Source of the DNA: Diplolepis rosae
Lineage: Eukaryota > Arthropoda > Insecta > Hymenoptera > Diplolepididae
Assembly (NCBI GenBank): GCA_030998225.1
Contig: JAPYXD010000698.1
Location: 2,645,001-2,709,000, forward strand
DNA length: 64,000 nt
Direction of reading: 5' to 3'
The position numbers and the translations under genes are program-made. The notes under the pieces were generated by a model, which searched no databases, was not told where the DNA came from, and was given only the letters and a program-made list of their open reading frames with translations. This document shows positions 12,590 to 24,087 of this stretch, one piece after another. The number at the start of each line of letters is the position of its first letter. Position 1 is the first letter of the stretch.

Positions 12590-12816
12590 TACCCAAAAAA
12601 TAGTTTCTTTGAATCAAAGAAACATTTCTTTGATTCACGATCAAAGGAAAAATTTCTTTGAATTGAAGAAAGTTTTGTCGATTCAAACAAATTTTCTTTG
12701 ATGTAAGCAAATCTATTTCTTTGGATCAAAGAAAATGTTTTTGAATTAACAAAACTTTCTTCAATTCAAAGAAATTTTTTCTTTTACCTTATATCAAAGA
12801 AACTGTTTTCTCATTG
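12590..12816. mobile_element. TA-flanked MITE, family I (copy 3)
   Basis: 227 bp with ends TACCCAAAAAATAGTTTC and CAATGAGAAAACAGTTTC, TA on both flanks, and the same internal AAAGAAAGTTTTGTCGATTC unit. Confidence 0.85.
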
Positions 12817-13560
12817 TAGTCTCTGAAGTTTGTATAGGCGTAATTTTCTAGATAAAAAAGTGGACTTATCTAGGATAACGTGTACAAATCATTCAATTAT
12901 AATCCCTCCAATTATTAGAAATAAACAATCACCGATAAAATTATATACTGTAAACAGTTCGTTTGGAAAGACATTATCAGTCAAGAAGCGTTTTTGGATG
13001 TGGAAGACTTCGCAGAAGCGGCACTACGGCAAGCAAAGTATAATTATGAAAATTGTTAAACAGCGCAAGTTTTGTGCTAGTAAATCATTACGACGTTGTT
13101 TTAACCAGACACTGACGAGATCGAAGATCGTTCGACTTATAGGAGCGTGAATTTGCAAAGGTGGACGTATATTTCTGCATGTATAAGAGTGCCTCTTAAT
13201 TTTGGTATTAAAATCTCGTAAACCTTTTTACGAAGAGCAATTAGCTTTTTCATACGTGAACGAAGTTGAGGTATTTTCAAATCATGAGCTGTGTAGAAGT
13301 TAAGATCGATTAAATAAGCGTGGGATAATGAGAAGCATTCACGAATTTCATAACTTATTTTATCGTCTATAAATTCTGATTCGAAAGAATATCTTCTTGA
13401 ATTCCTTATTAATTTTATTTCAACAATCCCCATCGTATTTTGCATTAGTAGTAATAAAGTCTTTCAAAAAATTTGATAAAGAGATATACTTCTTTAAAAT
13501 TGTACTCACTCAACTTTTCAACCGAAAATTGAGGCTACCATTTTTTATCTCAGAGTCATA

Positions 13561-14941
13561 CACACTGGAAGGAAATGCACTTTTTTCGTTCAAAAATGTC
13601 CAGAGCCTTCAATTTTAGTCCGATTTAAATTTTTTTTTTTTATATTAAAGTGCATTAAATTCTGAAGAGCTTCGTAGTCAGAACTTTTCTCTCCCTCATC
13701 TTTGTATTAATAATTTTTTTCAAATTAGATAGTTGAGTTCGCAATTTTTTAAATTTAAATAATCTTTTTATTCAAAGTATGGAAAAACTGAAATTTTTTA
13801 CATAACAATTTTTTACGCTTTAATAACTGCTTAGGTAAACTGTATATTGTCTGTAATGCGTTTTTGGGGACTCACAGAACACAAATAACTTTTTTATCAT
13901 TCCATTTAATTGTTATAAACAAATATTATGAACGAATTGGCAAATAGTCTTATCATCTGTAGAAAAAAAATTTCTTTTTGTGAAAAGTGCTTGGTATTAA
14001 TGTAAGAATGACATTTAATCACAAAAATAATTTAAAAAAATAACAATAACCTTTGTTATAAACAATTCTTGTGGAAAAATATTTGAATTTGAGATTTCTT
14101 CAAATTATAATTTCCTTAATTCGCTAGAATGACTTCAAGTATTTCTTAAAATAATAACTCTTTAATAATATAATATATATAATATAATGGATGCAGAAAA
14201 ACAAGTACTTTTTCATGAATTTCAGATTTTTTAAAGATTTCTTCTTTCGTAACTGATACAGGGATCTGAACTTACCAGATTTTTTGCTACGTGAAACTGC
14301 CGAAATTTATTCATCTTAATTGTTTATAAACATTCAGATTGTTACATTTTAGCAAATATTATCAAAGATATATTATTTTCAGGAATATCTGTACCCATTC
14401 TGGCGATCAAAGGAAATTTAAATTTGATAAAGCCTTAAATTTGAATATTTTGTCACAAAAATTATTTATAACAATGGTTATTGTTAACTTTTCAAACATT
14501 TTTGTGACAGCAGTCATTCGTCCAATAGTTCAAAACATTTTCAATGCAACAATTTTTTTTCCTACGCGAAAGGGTCAAAATTTTGAATTTGTTTATAAAA
14601 ATTATTAACGATTTATTATTCTAAGAAATACCAGAAGCCGTTCTGGCGATTGAAGGCTATTATAATATGAAAAAACCTGAAATTCAAATATTTCTCCAGA
14701 AGGATTATTCATAACAATGGTTATTGTTACCTTTTTAATTATTTTTGTGATTAAATGTCATTCCTACACTAATACTTTGAGTAAAAAAATGATTAAAACA
14801 AAAATAGAGGAGATAAAAGTCCTGACAGTGAAACTCTTCAGAATTTAATGCACTTTAATGTTAAAAAAAAATTTTTAATCGGACCAAAATTGAAGGCTCT
14901 GGACATTTTTGAACGAAAAAAGTACATTTCCTCCCAGTTTG
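13561..14941. mobile_element. 1.4-kb palindromic element with long inverted ends
   Basis: Ends CACACTGGAAGGAAATGCAC and CAAACTGGGAGGAAATGTAC. The shared CGTTCAAAAATGTCCAGAGC and CTTCAATTTT follow, then about 120 bp more of inverted similarity. The inner sequence is also largely self-complementary. Target duplication is unclear. Confidence 0.8.
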
Positions 14942-16437
14942 AGTCAGTTCTAAATGCGTCTATATCAAAGAATCGAGTGTTTCTTTATTAAAGAAACAAT
15001 ATTTACTTTCTGAAATATAATGCAGCAAAGAGCAATTTTAATATGAATTAATTTTGATACTTAGTGTGTAAAATTAAGACACGGAAATTTACAGCTGGAT
15101 GTTCGGAAAAAGGAGAGAAAAGGTCAAACAAAAACTGTCGGAGTAATTAAAAGGCAGCCTGTTGTTCATGCAGTGATAATAATCCAGCACGTGCTAGAGC
15201 GACGTGATTGAAACTCGTTAAAAATTATAAGGGCGACGTTTATGGTTTCGTGTCGTCGAACGTATACCGATTCCAACGTAATTATATGCCCCTGGGATGA
15301 GTGCACAGAAGCGCAAGGAATAAACAGAGAAACAAGGAGAGAAGAGAGAAACGAGAGAGGCTTTTGGACTCTCTTTCGTTTGTTTTATTGGCTCGTAAAT
15401 AGCTGGTAGTCAGTAAGAGGAAGTAACTATTCTTCCAATTACGGAGCGTTTTCGTTACGTTGGTATTAGGAATACACAGGTACATTAACGCGATAATTTG
15501 CTTAAAATTACCTGACAACTCTTAACGTCCTTCAGCTTATGCCCTATACTCTTTCACCGCCATTTCAAATTCTCACAACAGAGATGCAACAAGGTGTTGA
15601 TACTAGAAAAACGTCTCAAAGATACAAATTCTTTCAGAAGTTGTGAAAGATAATGTAGTATATTTTGTTCCAGTCTATTGTAATTTTTATACGAATAACG
15701 TGGTAAATTGCACACGGGTAGCATAAATATTTTTTTTATAAATAAGAATCTACGTGGTTTTTTACATTCTCATCATAAATGAGAAGGTATTAGTTTTAAG
15801 TGAAAAATGACTTTCGAAATATTCATCAAGTCTTTACTAATTATCCTCATAACATTTTTCGATTAAACTAGAATTAGGAAATTTACAGTAAGTTAAAACT
15901 TGAAAAAAGTCAATATCTAAATTCCATTTTCCAGTTTAATTATACGAAGTATGAAAAAAAAGTTATCATACAAAATTGTTAACTACATAAAAGTCTACAA
16001 GTTTGAACTGCAACATTTTTTCATAAGATATATATTTTTCTGTTTAATTAAAAAAAAAAATACTATTGATAATTCTGAATTCAATTTTTTAACAATAATA
16101 TGTAAAATACGAAAACAACGTAAGAAAGCAAAATTGTTCGTTTCAATAAGATCTACAAATTTTTTCTGACATAGTTTTTTGTAAAAACGGTTATTTTTCA
16201 TTTCAATTTCAATACATACGATTGAAATTCAAATTTATAAACAAAATATATGACATACGAAAAAAACGTTGAGATGGAAAATTATTCGCCTAAATATTTG
16301 CAGTAGAACATTTTTTACAAGTTGTATATTTTATGTTTTGATTTTAAAACAACATCATTAAAAATCAAACATTCCTTTCTTTAACCAAAATATGTGAGAT
16401 AAGAAATAAGCGTTGGAATGCAAAATCTTTTGTTTAA

Positions 16438-16880
16438 GGGGGTTGTCTGGTGTGATAGGTCAAAAAATCGAAAAATTTTTTTTTCATGAAATTCTTCTAT
16501 AACATCCCTAGAATATGTCCGTAAAAGGACTTTTTACATTCAAATTCGTGAAAAAAATAGAGTTGGAAAACGGAGCAAGTAAAGCTCTTTCTTTTATGTG
16601 TACTTTAACTTTCTAACGTGTTTTTCTCGTAACCACGTTTTTCACATTGTCGGGCATGATATTTTAAAAACTATTCAACTGATTAATTTGTTCTTGCGTA
16701 TCCCAATAGTTAATATGTGTCATTACTCGTTGAACCACTTCAAACTGAAAAATGTTTTTTTAACTAATTTGTTTAAACAAAAAAGAGCGAATTTGAGGGC
16801 CGAAAATGACATTTTCCGCTTTTTGTCTGCGATTTTGCAAACATTTTTTTGTGTGCAATATAAGTAGACAAATAAATTCT
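16438..16880. mobile_element. TTAA-flanked element, family F, right end missing
   Basis: Starts after TTAA 16434-16437 with GGGGGTTGTCTGGTGTGATA, inside the minus-strand L copy. The interior contains AACGTGTTTTTCTCGTAACC (from 16615), like D and G. No matching right end is visible before L sequence resumes near 16925. Confidence 0.6.
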
Positions 16881-17273
16881 TAGTGTCGATAAGATCCATC
16901 GTTGCCTTTTCTTTTTAATTATCCTATAAAATAAATAAATAATTTTAATCATGTAAATTATTAGAAAATTACAGAAATAATGAAACATCAAATAATGAAA
17001 AGAATAATATAAAGAACTGTATAAGTCGAGTCACTCAACAGATCCTGAAATCACACATATTTCAAAATTTGTTTGAACGAAAACGGTTCACTGGTTCAGG
17101 GGTTACGTCCATTGGCCCATATTTGTGTCAGCGAGAGTCAAAGGGTAAAATAAATTGAACTTCCTTTTTCATTTGAAATCAAAAACAAATTTAGTATTAG
17201 GTGCGCAACTAAGTTCCCGCTGTTTTCTTTTATGAAAATGTAATATTATTGTGAAAAAATGGATACAAATGAA

Positions 17274-17980
17274 TCATTCAAATTATTGCCCATCGTTAGC
17301 TACAACTTTTACCCATCTTTCTGGTAGAGCTCGAATATCGTTACGGTAAAAGTGTTCATCTTTTGAGGCTATCCACGAATCAAGCCATTTTTTGATGTCT
17401 TCATATGAGCGGAACTGCTGATCAGCCAGACCATGTGCCATCAACCGGAACAAGTAATAATCGGACGGCGCAATATCTGGGGAATTCGGCGGGTGGGGTA
17501 GGACTTCCCATTTCAGCGTTTCCAGGTAGATTTTAACGGGTTTGGCAACGTGAGGACGAGCTTTGTCATGCTGTAGAATCACTTTTTGGTGTCTCTGCTC
17601 GGCACTGAGAAAAAAATGCTATTGAATCAAAAGCATTTCTTTCCAAAAGCATGTATACTATTAATTCATAAAAATATACTACAAGAACCAATAAATATGT
17701 TACTAATTCTATAGCATATTGATTTGAATCCATGATATACATGCTTTTGGTTCAATAGCATTTTTTTCTCAGTGTATTGTGGCCGTTTTTCGCGCAGTGT
17801 TTGGCTCAAACGCATCAATTGCGTTCGATACCGTTCCCCAGTGATGGTTTCGTTCGATTTCAACAGCTCATAATAAATAACATAAGCGTCTTCGAAGGTT
17901 TTTGGCCTTCCTTCACGCGGACGGTCGTCAACATCTAAATCACCGTCTTTGAAGCGATTATTTGGCACAAAATCAGACAT
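17274..17980 (-). pseudogene. Mariner transposase remnant (mellifera/cecropia-like)
   Basis: The minus-strand start is MSDFVPNN at 17980. After a deletion comes RFKDGDLDVDDRPREGRPKT, then a second deletion removes the linker and first catalytic Asp. Reading resumes at YYELLKSNETITGERYRTQL and KRPQYT, is broken by the MITE at 17603-17774, and continues from about 17582 with ILQHDKARPHVAKP (second Asp, with Lys in place of the usual Asn after it), SPDIAPSDYYLF (third Asp) and a C-terminus close to family consensus. A TAA replaces the Tyr codon of the usual GQYFE end. Dead gene; the subfamily is inferred from C-terminal similarity. Confidence 0.93.
17603..17774. mobile_element. CACTG-type MITE nested in the deleted mariner (copy 1)
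   Basis: The inverted ends CACTGAGAAAAAAATGCTAT match outward to inward on both sides, with AAAGCATGTATA further in. A second copy lies at 57887-58041. The right flank is TA; the left TA appears lost (flank GG). Compared with copy 2 it has a 17-bp internal addition near 17630 that duplicates the AAAAGCAT motif. It interrupts the transposase reading, so it inserted after the mariner. Confidence 0.9.
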
Positions 17981-19805
17981 TTTCATACAAACAAAAGTAT
18001 ATGACGCCAAAAAAAATCACTAATGTGTCAAAACGGTTTGTTTACCATATGTCTAAGCTTGGTTCATGACGTTTTCGATATGTCAAAATCGACCAACACT
18101 TACTGCTGGAGCCATCTATTCATAAACAGCGGGAACTTAGTTGCGCACCTAATAACTTTGAGAAAATGTAATTCACACCTAAAATATTATAAAATTGACT
18201 TGAGCTTCAGTATCAAATTACAAAAAATCAACTTAAATGTATGCGAAGAATATAAGACCGAGCGCGACAATCGAATCGCGCGCCCTAGGCGTGTTTAAGT
18301 TTGCGATCGATGAGAATGGGTTCGCGAAGCGGACAGATTTTATCTGTTAAAATACAACGATGAAAGAATATAAAAAAAAATGACCACAAAAATAACGATC
18401 ATAGTTTTGCAGAGAAAATCGTACGACGAGTTATTCGATAATATCTACGCTTGATTCAATTTCTTGCCAAGGCAGATTATTAAGAGATGCGCGAACAGAA
18501 CTTTTTACCCTCCGAGAAGATGATTAGAGTAAATCGAAGAAAAGAATAATGGTGAAATAGAAAAATAACAAACACAAGCTTCCTTATTTTGTATACTTTG
18601 CAAATTGTTTTCGTGGAAGAAATTCTGAATGTGTAAACGATCCGTGAAAAAGAAATTGAAATCACAAATAAGCATTGGTTGAACGGGTGTACTTATTGAC
18701 GGGCTTCAACGGATTCTATAATACTATGGAGTATTGTTTAGAGCGTGCAAATGTTTCTGCTGCTTTTCCATTTCTCTGTGCTCTAATATCTGACAGATTG
18801 AATGTCGCTTCCTGTACTTAGGTATACGCATAGTAATATACACACGCTGAATGCCCACATAACTGAAAGGTAAACACGTTACAAAACCTGAATCATCGCC
18901 CCCAGGCCAAGTTCATTCGAACCAGACTTGCGAACAAGTCGCGAACAACTCGCGAGACTTATCCGCACTCCCACGTACGCACGAGAACCATTTCCAGCGA
19001 AGCGGAAGTGACGTGCTTCAATCACAAATTTATCATTCAGAATGATTTTATTGTTTCGAGATTTGGCATGACTAGAAATTCTCATTAAGTAAAACTTTAT
19101 TACCTAACCTGAGTCGAAATTCTAAGACTCGCCTCAGTCTCTACTGTCGAGATTGAGGCGAATGTGTGACGACGGCTACGAGAATGTGAGAAGAGAATCT
19201 ATAAATGTTCAGCATTCATAGTCAACTCTCTTCTAGTCATCGAAAACTGCACATATTACCGTTTTTCCATTTTTCGGGGGTGAGGCGATGGTCAATTCTA
19301 TAGAAACTTACCTCGTTAAACACTCGCTTCGGTCTCCTCACGCCCTCTTTTTACCTTCGTTCAGTTCTCTTTTCGCTCTCGCTTCATGGGGAGAAAGCCT
19401 ATTATTCATATTATTAGTTTTCATAATTTATTATTACTTATCAAAATTGACAAATTAACATTGACGACGAAATTTTCGTTGGTATAAAGGTCAAAACTAA
19501 AGAACTTAAGTAAAGCTCAATGATTGTATTTGGATTATTATTGTTTTTACTCTCTAAATATGAATCAGTCAAATTTTCACTGATTCACCAGTGAAAAAGA
19601 TATATTTCACTGTTCAATCAGCTATTTTCACAAAATATTTTGGAAATTTTTTTTCCATTATCAAAACTAAAAGTAGTCTATCTACGTACGTTTTCATCTT
19701 CTCTACACCATTTCTCAAATTTTGAAAACAAAATTTTATGTATTTTGGACACAAACATGTAGAAACTGGGCCAAATTTTCAACATGAACTTGCAACTTTC
19801 CTTAA

Positions 19806-20224
19806 GTATCACATGCCCTTAAGGAAGTACTTTTAATTGGAGTCACAAGTGAATATAACCTTTACATTTTTCTGTATATTTTTCTGAAATTTTTCAAAAT
19901 TTCAAATGAAAAATTGCATTTTAGTGCACGAATCCATGTGTCGTATTTGTGAAACCTAATCTGGCATCATAACAAAGAAATTAATGTTCTCGTCCACGGT
20001 GTTATCTGGGATCCTAGGTAGATACAAATTGCTGAACGTCAATCTTAAAGCGCGCCAAGGTAGAGCGCGTAGTATTACACGGTATTACAGACTCGCGCCA
20101 CATGACTCCTATCCGGCTTTACGATCTTCGAATCTTCTATCGTTCTTCTCAGCTGAGCATTTAGAAATAGCAAACACCTTATTGAGATAACAGCTTCCAA
20201 ATTCTGATTAAGGGCATGTGATAC
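19806..20224. mobile_element. Element with AGTATCACATGCCCTTAA ends
   Basis: Identical 18-bp inverted ends AGTATCACATGCCCTTAA, flanked by TA, directly followed by the iteron MITE at 20228. The interior includes a GC-richer segment (20035-20150). Together with inverted flanks at 19640-19780 and 20515-20660 it forms a composite palindrome. Confidence 0.75.
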
Positions 20225-20227
20225 TTA

Positions 20228-20498
20228 CTCTCTAAATCTGAATCAGTCAAATTTTCACCGATTGAATCAGTGACTCGCCTTTTCACTGATTCAGCAGTGA
20301 AAAAATATTTTTCACTGTTAAATCAATTAATTTTCACTAAAGTAATCAGTGAAAAAGTATTTTTTACAGTTAAAGCAGTTAGTTTTCACGGAAGTAATCA
20401 GTGATATTTGACTGATTCACAGTAACCTCTTTTTAGTTGTTTGAATCAGTAAATTTCACTAATAATCAGTATATTTTGACTGATTGAGATTTAGAGAG
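20228..20498. mobile_element. Iteron MITE with CTCTCTAAATC ends
   Basis: 271 bp flanked by TA (20226-20227 and 20499-20500). Ends CTCTCTAAATCTGAATCAGT and CTCTCTAAATCTCAATCAGT. The interior is almost wholly iterations of TTCACTGATT and its complement. A truncated sister is at 19550-19632 and a terminal fragment at 56132-56160. Confidence 0.9.
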
Positions 20499-20709
20499 TA
20501 AGAAATCAGAAAATTTGATTGGTTTTAGGTTTCTACATGTCTGAGCCTAAAGTACATAAAGTTTTGTTTTCAAAATTTGGAAAATGGTATAGAGAATATA
20601 AAAACGGACGTACTTGTAGATAGACTACTTTTGATTTCAAAATTGAAAAAAAGTTCAGTTTTAGCAAAATATATCGGACATTTTTTTCCCTTTGTCAAAA
20701 CCAAAAGAA

Positions 20710-21180
20710 CACTGTTAGAAATGTTCGGAAATTTACAAAATTTGTATATTACAAAGGTAATGTACCATTTGAAGATATTTATGATATTTTTAAGTAAAGG
20801 TATCTTAAAATTGCGAAAAATGTACTGAATTTTCTCTCAACTAAGTTTTCATAAAATGTATCTTAAAACTCCCAAACTGTAACAGAATTTTTATCCAATT
20901 TATCATTAAATTACGAAACTGTAACAAAATTTTCAGTTACATGTAACTGCATAAAATTCAGTTACTCAAAACGTAAAATTATTCCTATTACAAGTTTCAG
21001 AATTTCCAGATACAAGTATCAAAATATTCGATACTGCGTAAATGAAAATTCAGAAATTGTTTCTTAAATTTCTAGAAAGTAACTGAATTTTCTGAAGTTC
21101 TATCTTAATTTTACGAAAATGTAACTGAATAAAACTCCAGCCACGTGTTTCGGGAAATTACAGTAGAAATTTTTAACAGT
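20710..21180. mobile_element. CTGTTAGAAAT-ended element (copy 1)
   Basis: Left end CACTGTTAGAAATGTTCGGA, right end inward ACTGTTAAAAATTTCTACTG. The interior contains iterated GTAACTGAAT and the palindrome CAGTTACATGTAACTG. It is inverted relative to copy 2. Confidence 0.75.
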
Positions 21181-22060
21181 AAAGTATCTACGTCCGTCGT
21201 TATCTTCTCTGCCATTTTCGAAATTTTAAAAACAAAGTTGAATGTATTAATATAATCTTCCACTAAATATAAAGCTATAAAACTTCTATTTTATTATAAT
21301 TTCTGAAAATGAATAAATGTACGATAAATATATACGTTTGGAAAAACCATTAGTAACTTTGTCATTATATCATAGAACAGATGGATCAATATTTCATGAA
21401 ACATTCAAGCTTATTTTCAATTTGTAATATTTAAGCATATTCTTTTAATGAAGTTAGAGTCGAAAAATATGTACTAGATTATTTAATTTAATTATATATC
21501 TATTCCAGAAGCGAATGCTGTTCCTGAATATCACGAGCCAACGCTGCATTAAATACCAGTAAACCTGGGTTAAAAAATGACTACTGGAAATCGGCGAATT
21601 ATCGCAGAAAGATTAATGAGACAGGAAGACCCAGTTTCACCGAATCGAAAATGAGACTTTGTACATGTCAGCGAATTTTAATATGCAGCTCTCAATCGAA
21701 TTCGAAGTCAGATTCAATGGAAATGCGTTTTATCGAACTTTATAACAAATCGTATTTTTCAATAGAAATCTTTTATTTGAATAAAAAATAGTTTCTCTCT
21801 TAACAATTTGAAAAATTCATTTCAAACAATTATTACACTGTTAGAAATTCCTACCGTAATTTCCCGAAATACATGACTGAAGTTTTATTCAGTTACATTT
21901 TCGTGAAATTAAGATAAAATTCCAGAAAATGAAGTTACTTTTTAGTAAATCTAAAAAAAAATTTCTAAATTTTCAATAACAAAGTGTTGAATATTTTGAT
22001 ACTTGTATCTTGAAATTATGAAATTTGTAACAGGAATAATTTTACGATTTACGTTTTGGG

Positions 22061-22560
22061 ATTGGGCTGAAGTTTGTAACGTCTTATGTAAAAAAAATTT
22101 TTTTTTCGTCGTATGATCTCCAAAACGATCAAAAATATGCAGAATATTGATTTTTGACAAAAGCAACATTTTTTAATGTGGGAAAAAGATAATAATAATA
22201 ATAGTAATAATAATAATAATAATTTGGAGAAAAGTTTGCGAGATACTTTAACGAGTTCGTCCATAAATGGCTTCCTTTGGTCAAACTGTTAATTTTGGTT
22301 TGGCTCCGCAAACTTAATTTTTAATTTATATTTTTTCTATTGTAGCACTATATGACTGCAATCGAAACTAGAAGCCCATATATATATATGTCTCTTTCTT
22401 AGTTTCCGAGATAATTTAACAAGTTCCTCCATAAATGGCTTCCTTTGGTCAAAATGTTGTTTTTGTCAAAAATCACTATTCTGTATATTTTTTATCGTTT
22501 TGTAAATCATACGACGAAAAAAAAAATTGCCACGCAAGACGCCACAAACTTCAGCAAAAT
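22061..22560. mobile_element. Insertion with 9-bp target duplication (Mutator-like)
   Basis: Flanked by CGTTTTGGG at 22052-22060 and 22561-22569. Ends ATTGGGCTGAAGTTTGT and ATTTTGCTGAAGTTTGT, then TCGTCGTATGAT on both sides. The empty site, TTTTACGTTTTGGGC, is in the sister copy at 49098-49111. A 9-bp duplication is typical of Mutator-like elements. It includes a (TAA)n tract at 22189-22222. Confidence 0.8.
22189..22222 (+). repeat. (TAA)n microsatellite
   Basis: Eleven consecutive AAT/TAA units with one TAG interruption, inside the 9-bp-TSD insertion. Confidence 0.95.
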
Positions 22561-23471
22561 CGTTTTGGGTAACTGAAGTTTTATGCAGTTACATGTAACT
22601 GAAAATTTTATTACAGTTTCATAATTTTATGACAAACTGTATAAAAATTCTGTTACTGATGGGCAGTTTTATTAAACGTTCTAAGAAAATTCAGTTGAGT
22701 TTAATAATATTAAGAAAAATTTAGAAAATTCAGTACACTTTTCGCAATTTTAAGGTACCATTACTCAAAAACATCATAAATATCGTCAAATTTTACGTTA
22801 CCTTTGTAACATACAAATTTTGTAAATTTCCGAACATTTCTAATAGTCTACACATTTACATTTTTCGAATACCAATTAGAAATTATTTCCCTTCAAAGAG
22901 TTGCATTAAACCTGAGATACATGCGTAATCAAGATTTTGCGTTTCTGAATGATTACGATCTCATAACATGTATTTAGTACACAGGTGCGCATCTGGACTA
23001 CAATAAGGAAGCAGTGGCGCGGGTCGACCTTCAAAGATTACCTGACTGCTCGTGCTAATTATTATAGTGCGCGAGTTGATCCTTTCGCGCAATACCTGCA
23101 TCGTCTCAACAGAAGCAAGTTCTTGTGTGTATTAAAATTTTACATGCAACTCCAATTGCACCCACTACATACTCTCATTTCATTCGTGTAAAGTGAGAAG
23201 TGAAACCTATCATAAGCTAAATTTTCTTAATGCAGGATCTGTAAATAATAGCGATGCAACATTTGTTGTATAAACCTTATAATAAATTATACAAATATAA
23301 ATCCATTGTTATTGTGAAGCATATGTTCATAAACGACTCAATGTTCCTTAATTTATTCTTGCACGCACCATTTTGTAATTGAAAACAATTTTTTTGCCAT
23401 AAATGTAATGATAAACGGCTATAAAAAAATAAAATATTCACGCGGATACCAAAAAAAAATTTATACGTAGA

Positions 23472-23993
23472 TACCCAAGTGCGAAGTTAGATACGGCCCA
23501 ACACTGGCCCAGCGTCGCCAAAAATTTGCCGAAGCTCGGCTGCCAATATCGTGCCGTTGCTGGAATGATAACTCCGGTATGCACTTGGCGGCCAATTCTG
23601 GCCCAAACTCTGGCCGCCAGCACTTGTTTTCGGCACAGCAACGGGCCAATGCTGTGCTGAACTCTGATTTTTTCACTTCCAGAATGGTTTGCCGTCGTAA
23701 AAGTGACACATAGCCCAGTAATATGCCGTCCATGAGCCCGAATCTGGCTCTTCTACTTTCAGAACTGGATGCCATACTGAAAGTGACAAGCGGCTTGGTA
23801 TCGGGCCGACACTGGGCCAAGTTTCGGCTGAAGGTCGGTAAATTTAAACACTCGACAAAGGTCGCCGTCATCGGCCCAGCACGTGACCGATGCAAACAGT
23901 TACACTGGCCCAATAACAATAGCCGATTCTTGGCTGCCGAGATTAGGCCAATATTGTGCAGTATTATCACCTTCGGCAATTCGCACTTGGGTA
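23472..23993. mobile_element. GC-rich element with TACCCAAGTGCGAA ends
   Basis: Perfect 14-bp inverted ends (23472-23485 and 23980-23993). The interior is far richer in G+C than its surroundings and iterates GGCCCA, CACTGGGCC and GGCCAAT motifs. If the TA is the target duplication, the true ends are CCCAAGTGCGAA. A 191-codon open frame on the minus strand follows the iterations and looks fortuitous. Confidence 0.75.
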
Positions 23994-24087
23994 CAGGCAT
24001 GTCCTCATTTGTGGACACCGATCCAACATGAAACAATAAAAAGTCTTTTTTTAAATTTTGTACATAAAAAATTATGCTTGTATACTA

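Larger units (their letters stand above)
17197..18152 (-). mobile_element. Internally deleted mariner (mellifera/cecropia-like)
   Basis: Perfect inverted ends, TTAGGTGCGCAACTAAGTTC continuing to CCCGCTGTTT, are flanked by TA (17195-17196 and 18153-18154). It sits inside a family L copy. The empty site is visible in the L copy at 56672-56690 (TTTAGTAACTTTGTG), where the flanks join with a single TA. The element is 956 bp including a 172-bp nested MITE, so about 0.5 kb of the transposon is deleted. Confidence 0.95.
15757..18345 (-). repeat. Family L repeat, minus copy with nested elements
   Basis: Minus-strand counterpart of 39885-41340. It begins with the shared CATTCTCATCAT...ATGAGAAGG end and finishes with the GC-rich island GACCGAGCGCGACAATCG to GCGCGCCCTAGGCG. 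It hosts the F element (16438) and the deleted mariner (17197-18152). I see no long frame and do not know the superfamily. Confidence 0.75.
21836..22848. mobile_element. CTGTTAGAAAT-ended element (copy 2) with nested insertion
   Basis: TA-flanked (21834-21835 and 22849-22850), left end CACTGTTAGAAATTCC, right end inward GACTATTAGAAATGTTCGG. It carries a 500-bp insertion at 22061-22560. With copy 1 it forms a large inverted repeat spanning 20.7-22.85 kb. Confidence 0.8.

Noticed and set aside
23461..24036. 191-codon open frame on the minus strand
   Set aside because: It lies entirely in the GC-rich iterated element at 23472-23993, has open frames in other phases as well and shows no domain; low stop frequency follows from the base composition.
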